Origin: Euglena gracilis
Lineage: Eukaryota > Euglenida > Euglenophyceae > Euglenales
Reading direction: 5' to 3'
DNA length: 64,000 nucleotides
Assembly (NCBI GenBank): GCA_039621445.1
Contig: CP154954.1
Span: 39,269,816 to 39,333,815 of the forward strand
The position numbers and the translations under genes were made by a program. This document shows positions 19,259 through 28,161 of this stretch, one piece after another. How positions within the stretch are numbered: position 1 is the stretch's first letter; every line of letters begins with the position of its first letter. The notes below the pieces were generated by a model. It worked only from the letters and a program-made list of their open reading frames with translations. It was not told the DNA's origin and made no database searches.

Positions 19259-19270
19259 TCCCCCTCCCAG
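19259..19270 (-). other. Polypurine tract of element 3
   Basis: Minus-strand CTGGGAGGGGGA ends directly at the LTR start TGTGTACC, the position needed to prime plus-strand DNA synthesis. Confidence 0.8.
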
Positions 19271-20421
19271 GGCTTTGCCCGATTTCCTTAATGGACCAGG
19301 CCAGCAAGGATTCAAGCATAGCTCTAAGACTGAGGAATGTACACCAGGAAAGCATATCTTGGGTCTGCTTCTCCATCACAAGGTAAAAAACCAGAAAGGG
19401 AAGGAAGGAAGAGAGGGGAACCCAAAAAACCCAAAACGCGCAAAAGAGGTTACCCGCTTATGCGGCTACCTACTTATTGCGGTAAAGGGGTGGAAGTGGA
19501 AGAGCCCACTTGGAAAGTGGGGCTGGAAGGTTTCCATTCCAGAAAGTCCCATCCACCCGGTTTGGGGTGTGTCTATGACACGCGGGGAGGTCTCATTCCA
19601 TAATCGGAAAAGATTGAAGGGTAGGGTGTGGAAGGAGGGGCACCTGGCCAGTCATACCTGACCAGGGAGGAAAGCCTATTTACAAAACCAACTGCCGGCG
19701 ACAGCGATTTTGCCCGGGGGGGAAAGGGGAGAGGGGTGGGGGGCTGGTCTAAAGACCTTACAAAGAATTTTTGCTGTCTGGCAGTCTTATGGGGGCCTTA
19801 AGGCCGAAAAGTAACAAGTTGGCCCTATTATTACGGTGTGCGCGCTGTACGCTGTGCGTCTTCTTACTGCGGCATATACCGCTGTGAAGTCTTCACAGTG
19901 CAGCGCGAGCACGATGTTGTCGATGGGGTATCCCCAGAGGCGTATACCTCATAATAGCGGGCAGTAGCCCTAAAAACTGTAGATTTGGCATTTGTGCCAT
20001 GGGTGTGCAGCCTGTAGGCTGAAGGGTTGGCATTAGCCAAAAATAATGGGGGGGGTAGGCTTTATCGCCCAGAAACATTGCCTTGCGGAATATGCATGGC
20101 ACAAAAATACTAATGGGTGTATACCCGAATCAAAAATTTCGGCAGATTGCCAAAAAGATCATACTGATGTGTACAACCGCAGAAAAAAAAATGCGGAATT
20201 GTGGCAGGGTGCTGCCAAATCACAGAACAACTGTGGTTGGTGTGGCTTATACCACTTTGAAAAACCGCAAATGAACTGTGAATGCACATAAAAGGATGGA
20301 ACATTGTTCCAGTGCGGTGAAATTCATCACAAAAAGCCGGATTTCACCATTTTTGAGCTATGGTTCTTATAAACCTTGCAGAATGACACCATTGGTGTTG
20401 CACATGATGACCTTTGGGTCT

Positions 20422-20520
20422 TCCGAATTATATCGGTAAGGGGATCCCACTGAATGAAGTGGGGGGGGGTCCGAATTATATCGGTAAGGGGGTCCCACTG
20501 AATAAAGTGGGGGGGGGGGG
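20422..20520. repeat. 48-bp tandem duplication
   Basis: Two copies of a unit starting TCCGAATTATATCGGTAAGG, containing CCCACTGAAT and ending in a G run (GTGGGGGGG), at 20422 and 20470. The second copy has a longer G run. Confidence 0.85.
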
Positions 20521-22484
20521 GCAAGAATGCCGTTAGTGTGGTAAGCAGAAAAAAATACTGCAAATATGACAAAATCTCATCATTTGTGACTATGTCACTG
20601 AGAAATACTGACTTTTGTCAGATTTTTAGGGAAATCCCTATCAGGATTCAGGGCAGAAATGCAGATTCTGTGTCGAGAGTTGCATTTCTGTAACCAAAAG
20701 TGCAACTTTGTTGCATTTCGAGGCATTTAAGACTGCAAATTTGCCAAGTGCACATAGTGCTTGCTGAGAGTGTCCAATAACACTGCATGTTTGCTGTTGC
20801 ATAGATTTTGGGACTTGGGTGTCTAATAACACCACATCACCCACAAATCTGTAAAATTGTGCAAAAATATCGCAAAAAAAGCAAAAATACGCTTGAAAAT
20901 ACAAGTAAAACATGTCTACGACATCTTGAGCAAAGGCAAAATTGCCATTATCAGCATATCCCTTTGCATTCCATTCTGGCATAGTGCCTCATGGTCACTC
21001 CCATTAGGGATATGAGTGCCAGAATTGGGAAAAATCACCAAAAATTGCAGAAAATCAATGATTTCAATGAAAATTTGCACATAAGTGCTCCTAAAAATGA
21101 TTCTAGTGAGTCGAAATGGTTCCAAATTGTGGGCTATAGCCCTCTGAACTGTACCAGGCCTAATAGCCCATACAGAGGGGGTAATGGGCAGAATGCTGCC
21201 AAAGGTACTAAAAAATGGCCATTAGCCAATCTGGTAACCAATGGTAATTAGCCATCAGAAACGATGTAGGGAACTGTGTAGAAGCCTTTCAGGCTGATTT
21301 GCCAGTCTGGTACACGATCGTACAAGATCTGGCCCAAAATTTGGCTTTTGGCCAGATTGGCTGGGCTTAATTCAATTTTTCACGATCTCCTCAAATAAGA
21401 GTACCGTGCAGAGTTACAGCGATCTGTTTGCACCGCTGGACGGCTCATCGAACGAGCTTTCGAATGAGGGGTAACATGGCCTATCGGCCAGCTACAGGCG
21501 CTGAGATACGTCTTTGATCTTTTGCCTGTGTGAGTGAGCTTTTGCTATAAGCTCCCATAATTTATTCTACAAAGACAACTTTTGGTTTATATCTCATACG
21601 CACTACTACATACAGTCAAAACCTCATGGCACGAGGTGCCAGAAATTTTGAAGCTTTTGTGGTGGTTTTGAGGCTATGCCAAAGTGACACTTATGCAAAT
21701 CTGCAAAACTAGCCTATTTGGCTTGTTTTGGCCAATTCAGCCACTTTCAGCAATGTAATATGGCTTTTTGTGCCATTTTTTGAGGTCCTATGGACTTTTC
21801 ACTTTATAATATGGATTTGTGGACCTTTGGTCCTTTTGGTCCTTGCAATTTGTGCAAATTGGTCCTATGGACCCATGGACCACATGGGTAATGGCCCATA
21901 GGCCTTGCACATCATAGGGTGTATTGGTCACATAGACCTAAGGCTAAGTGGTCAAGACCACAAAAATGCATGTTTGAATTAATTTTCTTCATTTTCTTTT
22001 TTTTTGGGGGGGGGCAACTATGGGGGGCACATAAAAGAAATGAAATTGTGAGCATTTTCCCATATCGGGATTGCATTTTGCCAAAGTATATGCCATTTAG
22101 GCACAAAACTGCTATTTAAGCACAAGTTGGATAAGTTTTCGGGAAAAATGCAGTATTTGCAATACATCCCAAAAACTTTATCACATGACTTGTGTTGCTC
22201 TATAGAGCTTTGGGAACACCAAAATATTTTTGGTGTGGGAGTGGATTGTGCAAAAAACCGTATTCACATAAAACTTCACTTCTTGTTTGCTGTCATCAAA
22301 CAAAATCTGCAATTTGATGATGTGGTACAGAAACAAACATCCATGAACAGAGTTGCGGATTTACACACATATATCTTTGGGAATGATTCCCAAAAGAATA
22401 TGGGGGCTTTGGGCGTATACCCATGTGTCATAAATGCACGATGGTGCTCACACGACATTGTGAGAAAGGTTGCTAAGGTGGGTG

Positions 22485-22640
22485 GCGCGATACGCGCGGG
22501 TTCTAGCGCGATACGCGCATGATATGGCGCGATACGCGCGGGGGGGGGGGCAGTTACTGCACAACATGTGCGTGGGGGGGGGGTAGGCTTGGAAGCGCGA
22601 TATGCGCAGGATTCGCGCGACTCGCGGTGTGCGCAATTAG
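22485..22640. repeat. Cluster of GCGCGATACGCGC words
   Basis: At least three near-palindromic copies of GCGCGATACGCGC (22487, 22506, 22527 region) and variants such as GCGCGATATGCGC near 22595, separated by G-rich spacers. CpG is very dense compared with the DNA around it. Confidence 0.7.
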
Positions 22641-22841
22641 CGCTTGGGGGGAATGTGAGCTATGCGCATGCATTGATGTGCGCTATGCGCTTCGGGGGGA
22701 ATGTGCACATAGTGCTGAATTTCTCTTGCACTTGACAAAAATCGGTCGATGAATAGAGCTCTCCGTTGGAGATAGAGTGTGGGGGGATTAGTTTTGATGT
22801 ATATATTCACCTTTGTGTTTGGTTGGTGATTGTGTGGAAAG

Positions 22842-23130
22842 TTCTCCTAGAGTGCACACCATGGGGGGGAGGTGCGGAGTAGTTGTCCTGGTCGCGCATG
22901 TCGGTCTGCGGGGGTGAGTGTGTAAAAAATATTGAGCATGCGAATTTTGGAGCTGCTGGGGGTGTACAGGATTGTCTGAATCGACAAACCTGGTGGAAAA
23001 CGAAAGTTGAAAGCAGCTGGGCGACTACTCGACACCGTTTAAACTTCAGGCCTTTGGGCTTTCGTCTTTGGAACCCAGTGGAACGAATGGGGGTTAAGCT
23101 ACTTGTTACCCCTACCGCATGTGGAACGTT
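22842..23130 (-). pseudogene. Relic of the protease-pol junction in element 3
   Basis: Matches the 2A sequence at about 18115-18420 and the 2B sequence near 40370-40620: the CCCAAAGGCCTGAAG junction, the ACACCGT and AGTAGTCGCCCAGCT words, and the Cys-rich segment. It shows that element 3 once had pol and lost almost all of it. Confidence 0.65.
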
Positions 23131-23533
23131 TGTGGATATGCGGTGGGTAGGGGGGGCACTTTCTCTTTACCCCTGGGTTGATAACGGTGTTGGTGTTGTG
23201 GAAAACGGTGTTGCTGTCATCGAAAACGGTATGTAAAAGTGATGATGAGTGGAAGTTTGAGGGGGGGGAAGAATTTTGCGGTGTAGTGTGCGTTCTTGGA
23301 GCGGGAATCCACTCAACCACATGGACATTCATGGGCTATCCCATGATAAACCACAACCGGAAACACAAAAGTGTCTATATGTCAAAGGTTCATGTAAATT
23401 TTGAGTGGGGACACCAGAAAATCCTTGCACAATGACCAGAAAGGATACTGGGCAGGGGATGACTAGGGTCGCGACTCCTGTCACCTCCTTTCTAGTAGCC
23501 TCTGTAGTCCGCATCCTTGGATTTTTGGTTCCT

Positions 23534-26500
23534 TCACTCAAAAACCGAACCGGTGGCCATATCAGCCGTTGACTTTCTTGACGCATATACGTCTCTGACT
23601 ATATGAGCGCTAAAGCGGGGATGATCCCTTTGGTTACGTGGGGTATCATCCCCCTCCCTGCCCGAAGCCGGGTCATAATCCTCAATAGAGGTTGTTCGTT
23701 GACCTACCTTATGCCTTTTGGCTGAAGTATGATCTTTTGAACTGCGAATCATATCGCGATGGCTATGGCTTGGGTGGGGAGGAGTCGCATAGCGACATTT
23801 AGGTGAGGGGTGTTTATAGGATCCGCAATGCGAACATTTGGATCGCGAGTGCGGATATTTACTGGTATCAAACCTGTTTTGGGATTTTTGCGATTGCGCA
23901 TATGATGAGGCTGATCCTCTTGGGCTTGTGTTGCGCTTTCGCGCTGCGGGATTTGGACAATGGCAAGATATATGACCCTTTGTGTTGCACAAAAAGCACA
24001 ATTTGTCCGAGAATTCTTCTGAAGAGCGCGAATCGCGCAATTTGGATTCCGCCATACCGGTATGGGATAAGCGTGATACATTTTTCATAAAACTAACTTG
24101 GATAGCGGGTATTCCTGCTGTGGGGTGGCTCGTATAAGCCGACTGAATTTGTCCGAGAAGCTGTGATAGCTTCAATTGTTTGGAAACATAGTTCCATCGC
24201 TCATCGAGCGTCAAAATATGTCCTGCGAGTTCCTCGCGGTGAATTTCTTTGATGAGTTTGGGTATAAAGTGCAGTAATACTGCGTCAAATTGCTCTTTCA
24301 TTTGGGTTTCGCCTAACTCGTCTACTTCGGCTGCCAAACAGAGCCATTTTGAGTACCATAGGTCTATCGACCTCCATTTTCGATCATGGGGGGCATATTG
24401 CCGCCATTTTTTCTCCAGAGTGATTCTGGAAACTAAACTGGAACATGATGAAGCATATTGCTCTACCAAATCCTGAAAAGTAATGCGCCCGCGAATGACC
24501 AATAGTCTGGCGCGTTCCTTTTCATCTTTTGGTAGACAATCTATGAATTCCATTTTGATCACCTCTGGGTTTCCGTTGTGGGTTGATCCTTTCAGATCCC
24601 AATAATATTCCCAATCACGGAAAAACTGTTTCCATGTTGTTGGGTCACCGTCCCATTGGGGCTTTACCTTTTTCGCGATAGCGATGATTCCTTTTATATC
24701 TTTCTGAGACTCCCATGGCCCTTCGGTGGTATTCAAGGAGGTTGGGTCTGGGCGCAAAACCGCACCATGCACGGGTACCTCGGCGGTTGCACCAAGTGTA
24801 CTTTTGGGTGTATTTTGCGAATGCGCATTCAATTTTCCACTTGGTGTACCATAGGTACCTTGCAAACTTGGTGAATCGCGAATGCGCGAATGGTGATGCT
24901 GATGCATCTCAGGATGAATACCATGTGCGGTAGTGCGGTTCATACCGCGACAAAGTTCATATTCCCAAATTTTTCGATTTCTTTGAGGGTTTTGCTTGGC
25001 TTTCTCTTGAAAACCAACCCCATCATCGAAAAAATGGTCCATTGGGACTGGTAACGCTGGGGGAGGGACCACTGCATGAGCAGCATCGTAATTTTGTGGC
25101 AACGTGCCAATGGGCTCTGCCACAGGTGCGCTATTAGCGCTTTTGAAGCTGGAATCTGCGGCAAGTGTGCCTGCAACACCCATATCGGGTTTTTGTTGTA
25201 AAAAACGCAATTGTGCGTGTACTTGATCCAAATTTTCTGTAAAGTCACGAAAATTTTTCTCCAAATCATCGAGAGTTTTCAGATGATCGGTGATTGCACC
25301 AATATCTTCCTGCAAGCGCTTAATACGCCTGCGGTGTTTGGACATATCGTCCAGAAGAGGGATTTTGTCAGAAATCAACAGGAAATCCTGCGAAATTGCA
25401 CCAAAAACAGTGTCCAATTCTTGAACTCGTACTGCTAAAGTGCGTATCGCACTGGAAATGATCTCCAATTGTGGAGATGGTTGGTCCGAATGCGGACTTT
25501 TGACTATTTCAGCCTTTGGCTGTTCCATCAAGACCGAAACTTGCGCGGATAGCGCAATAATGTCATTTTGCAGTTTTGTGACATCCTGCTTCACCGTTTT
25601 CTCGGTGTTCATGAGACTATCACAAAATCCTTGCATAATTTCGTGATTTTCCGCGCGCATTTCAGCGCAAAACTGCTCCAAGTGTAGGGATGTGAGTGTG
25701 GGTATGGGTGTGGTCGACGGCAATGCGTCTGGGGTTGGTGATTGCACCTGAAGCAATTTTGTGCTTAATTCTTGCATGCATATCTGCAAATCCGCTATCG
25801 CGGTTTGAATTCCGGTCACATCCGTTATTTTGCGGGTCACTTCCGCATGGCGGGTATAAGCCTTAGCCAAAGCGGCTTCGATTTGTGCCATGTCACTTTG
25901 CCGCTGTTGTTGCAAATCCTCAAACCTACTCGCAATATTTGCGATTTGGGTGTGAAAACTTGCAACTTCAGCAGGAACTTCCCCACAATGGCAAGGTTTC
26001 TGCTCCAATCGAGAAATTCTTTCCTCCAATTCTTGCACATAAGTGCGGGAGGCAAAACTTTCACGTTGTTGGGCATGAAAGTGGGAAACATTCGCGGAAT
26101 CGCCGCTGAGTTGGAAAATGCACTGTTGTGCTTCCTGAAAAGCAGTTGCAAGGGTGGAAAACTGCTCCACTGTAATGAATTGTCCCAAATCGGGATATTT
26201 GGTGGGAGGTTCATGCAACTTTTGCTGTAATTGTGGAAAAATTGCCGTAATTGGCTCCAGTTGATCAGACAAAGCCTGCAAACTATGTTGCAAGTGGGAA
26301 AACTTCGCATCATTGCGGGATTGTATTTCACACACTGTCCCACTCACTTTTTGGAATTTTTGCGGCAATTGTGCCTTTAAATTAGCCGAGTCCATGCAAG
26401 GCATGGCAGGAAAAGAACCCGTATCGGGTGGGGATGGCAATTGTCCGATCAGAGTTGGAGGTGGGTGAGAATGGGGGGGCTGGAAATAACATGGTGTTTC

Positions 26501-27040
26501 CAACCCATCCTCAACAAAACGTTGTTGTGGTGTAACCGCCTCAGGGTCATATGTGCCTATCGGCATTGGTGCGAGATCTCGCTGGGGCGAATACCTGTCA
26601 GCCGATCGGCTTTCCAACAAGAGTGGTTGAGCCTGTTGGGCTATGGGCAGCTCGATAGAGCTGCTGGACACCGATAGGTGTGGGGGAGCCCATTGGGCGG
26701 GGGGATGAGGCACCATTAGGTTTGCACCCCGTTGGGGTTGGGAATGCTCGATAGAGCTGGACAATTGGGTGGTGGGGTGCTCAATAGAGCTGTTAATTTG
26801 GGTGGGGGGATGCTCAATGGAGCTGGGGATTTGGGTGGGGGGATGCTCAATAGAGCTGGGGATTTGTGTGGCGGGATGCTCAATAGAGCTGAGGACTTGT
26901 GTGGGGGGATGCTCAATAGAGCTGGGGGTATACCTTGATTGGAGCTTATACTCCTCTTGTGACAATTCATGTGAAGTGCTTCTCAAAGAACCAATCAATT
27001 CTTGGTAATCAATGAGTGTGTTGGTGCTTGAGCTCTGCAT
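23534..27040 (-). CDS. gag: Gag polyprotein of element 3
   Basis: The start is placed at the ATG giving MQSS, because copy 2B has a matching MQST start; the frame is open further upstream to 27088. About 1168 residues, intact. N-terminal part: six 11-residue repeats of the type SSIEHPPTQxx, then Pro-rich. Middle, about residues 220-640: long heptad-like segments likely to form coiled coils. A capsid-like region near residues 760-960 (PQWDGDPTTWKQFFRDW, EFIDCLPKDEKERARL) resembles retrotransposon Gag domains. C-terminus: two CX2CX4HX4C zinc knuckles (CFLCNTKGHISCHC and CSHCGSYKHPSPKC), which bind genomic RNA. It is the only long intact family 2-type Gag in the window, so it could supply particles for its relatives. 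Confidence 0.9.
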   Translation of the reverse strand: MQSSSTNTLIDYQELIGSLRSTSHELSQEEYKLQSRYTPSSIEHPPTQVLSSIEHPATQIPSSIEHPPTQIPSSIEHPPTQINSSIEHPTTQLSSSIEHSQPQRGANLMVPHPPAQWAPPHLSVSSSSIELPIAQQAQPLLLESRSADRYSPQRDLAPMPIGTYDPEAVTPQQRFVEDGLETPCYFQPPHSHPPPTLIGQLPSPPDTGSFPAMPCMDSANLKAQLPQKFQKVSGTVCEIQSRNDAKFSHLQHSLQALSDQLEPITAIFPQLQQKLHEPPTKYPDLGQFITVEQFSTLATAFQEAQQCIFQLSGDSANVSHFHAQQRESFASRTYVQELEERISRLEQKPCHCGEVPAEVASFHTQIANIASRFEDLQQQRQSDMAQIEAALAKAYTRHAEVTRKITDVTGIQTAIADLQICMQELSTKLLQVQSPTPDALPSTTPIPTLTSLHLEQFCAEMRAENHEIMQGFCDSLMNTEKTVKQDVTKLQNDIIALSAQVSVLMEQPKAEIVKSPHSDQPSPQLEIISSAIRTLAVRVQELDTVFGAISQDFLLISDKIPLLDDMSKHRRRIKRLQEDIGAITDHLKTLDDLEKNFRDFTENLDQVHAQLRFLQQKPDMGVAGTLAADSSFKSANSAPVAEPIGTLPQNYDAAHAVVPPPALPVPMDHFFDDGVGFQEKAKQNPQRNRKIWEYELCRGMNRTTAHGIHPEMHQHHHSRIRDSPSLQGTYGTPSGKLNAHSQNTPKSTLGATAEVPVHGAVLRPDPTSLNTTEGPWESQKDIKGIIAIAKKVKPQWDGDPTTWKQFFRDWEYYWDLKGSTHNGNPEVIKMEFIDCLPKDEKERARLLVIRGRITFQDLVEQYASSCSSLVSRITLEKKWRQYAPHDRKWRSIDLWYSKWLCLAAEVDELGETQMKEQFDAVLLHFIPKLIKEIHREELAGHILTLDERWNYVSKQLKLSQLLGQIQSAYTSHPTAGIPAIQVSFMKNVSRLSHTGMAESKLRDSRSSEEFSDKLCFLCNTKGHISCHCPNPAARKRNTSPRGSASSYAQSQKSQNRFDTSKYPHSRSKCSHCGSYKHPSPKCRYATPPHPSHSHRDMIRSSKDHTSAKRHKVGQRTTSIEDYDPASGREGDDTPRNQRDHPRFSAHIVRDVYASRKSTADMATGSVFE
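26726..26923 (-). repeat. Six 33-bp coding repeats in Gag
   Basis: Encodes SSIEHPPTQ followed by two variable residues, six times in register; the last unit is divergent (SSIEHSQPQRG). The DNA word AGCTCTATTGAGCATCC recurs every 33 bp on the minus strand. Confidence 0.85.
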
Positions 27041-27269
27041 ATTTTTTTTTGCAGAAAAAAACACAAGCAAACCCAAAAAGGTAAGCAAAGGAACAAACTT
27101 AGAAGGATATGGCAGCGTATACTGCCCAGAGCCTCCTGAAGCTTGTACCTGTGCTTCGAAGTTGGCTCCAAACAGCTCGTGGATGCTTTGTAGCCTATAG
27201 GCTCAGCACCACTCACTGTTTGAAGTCACCTGTTAAGATGAGGGGGAGAAGGGGGGAGAAGGGGCGTAG

Positions 27270-27359
27270 GAAAGAAACCAAATCTGCTACCAAGTGTATT
27301 CCCTGGTAGTCTTTCTGTTTGTGAAGAATGTGTAGGTTCGTAACCTATTCTGCTACCAA
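27270..27359 (-). other. Primer binding site of element 3, two copies 66 bp apart
   Basis: On the minus strand the LTR end CGTACAC is followed by T and then TGGTAGCAGAATAGG (from 27358). A second TGGTAGCAGATTTGG starts at 27292, again preceded by ACACT. TGGTAGCAGA is complementary to the 3' end of an initiator-Met type tRNA (CUGCUACCA), and the match seems to extend into the T arm (GGTTCG... on the other strand). Confidence 0.75.
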
Positions 27360-27792
27360 GTGTACGTCCCCTGACTCTATTCCCACTGCCTGTCGGCCTA
27401 CTTACACCCTCCCGTGGGAACAGAACCAGGAGAGTAACAAAAAAGAAAGTCTTTCACTTAACTATTAGTTTTTATTGCCTTTGGGCTTATGCAGAGCACA
27501 AGGCAGGTGGAGGAGCCCTATGGGCTACGGAAATCGATGCCAAGTTCTTGGCTGTCCTTTCCGGACTTCAAATCAGAAAAATCAAACTTGAAACTCAAGT
27601 CTTGAATCAAAGACCAGAATGGAATAAAATAATACCACCTGTGAAAAGAGAAGGCAGATCCGAGATAGGATAGGCCATTCCTAATTCTGCAATTTGTATT
27701 GCAGAACCTGGAATGATACTATCTGGCATGCCACTGTACATTCTGCAGATTGCTGCTATGCACAGTGCCATGTTCATGCTGCCTGGTACACA
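27360..27792 (-). repeat. Element 3 LTR (5' LTR in element orientation)
   Basis: 433 bp, same sequence as 18826-19258. Followed at 27793-27798 by CTTTCA, the right-hand target duplication, and then by the continuing protease gene of copy 2A. Confidence 0.92.
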
Positions 27793-27798
27793 CTTTCA

Positions 27799-28131
27799 CC
27801 AAGGGGGGTGTTGGTATGAACCCGTACCGAAAAAGTAGTGCAATGCGACAACCAGTGTCAATGAGAATTTTGACTTTTGCACAAAAATTTTGGCTTCTGA
27901 TTTCCGCTTGGGCCAAAAGTTCCATGGGGGGTAAGCAAAGTGAAGGTTCTGGCGAAAATACGTTTTCTTGCCAGCTTTCCCATGAACCCTTTCCGACTTT
28001 GCACAACATTCCGAGCGGAAAGTTGGAGTGGGGGGTGGGGGACCCGAAAATTTTCCGGGTACCGACCAGTAAGGTCGGTACCCGGGGGGGCAGGGTTGAT
28101 CAGGTCCTACCTCCATCTGTTCATCAGCCCA
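27799..28131 (-). pseudogene. Protease N-terminal half, copy 2A
   Basis: Contains KILIDTGCRIALLF, the aspartic protease active site (DTG), then FIPTPPLVK, where element 3 interrupts it. It corresponds to 39838-39912 of copy 2B. The stretch between it and gag is a poorly conserved linker. Confidence 0.75.
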
Positions 28132-28161
28132 CAGGTCCGTGCCCTCGGACCTCGGACTCCC

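Larger units (their letters stand above)
19271..22841. other. Long noncoding internal region of element 3
   Basis: About 3.6 kb where pol would be expected. No frame with recognisable protein content was found on either strand. It is AT-richer than its surroundings and full of short self-similar words (GGTCCTATGGACC types near 21830-21890), G runs, a 48-bp direct duplication and, at its upstream end, clustered GCGCGATACGCGC words. It may hold packaging or dimerisation signals, but nothing shows this directly. Confidence 0.6.
18826..27792 (-). mobile_element. Element 3: gag-only LTR retrotransposon inserted in copy 2A
   Basis: 8967 bp with 433-bp LTRs at both ends, a 6-bp target duplication (CTTTCA), a polypurine tract beside the 3' LTR and a tRNA-primed binding site beside the 5' LTR (minus orientation). 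It encodes one long Gag related to the Gag of family 2. After Gag there is a 290-bp relic of the pol start and then about 3.6 kb without long frames before the 3' LTR; no RT, RNase H or integrase is present. The LTRs start TGTGTACCAGGC like that of copy 2B, so it is probably a non-autonomous relative mobilised by family 2. Confidence 0.9.

Noticed and set aside
20422-20520. A CRISPR-like repeat
   Set aside because: Only two direct copies without a spacer; a plain tandem duplication.
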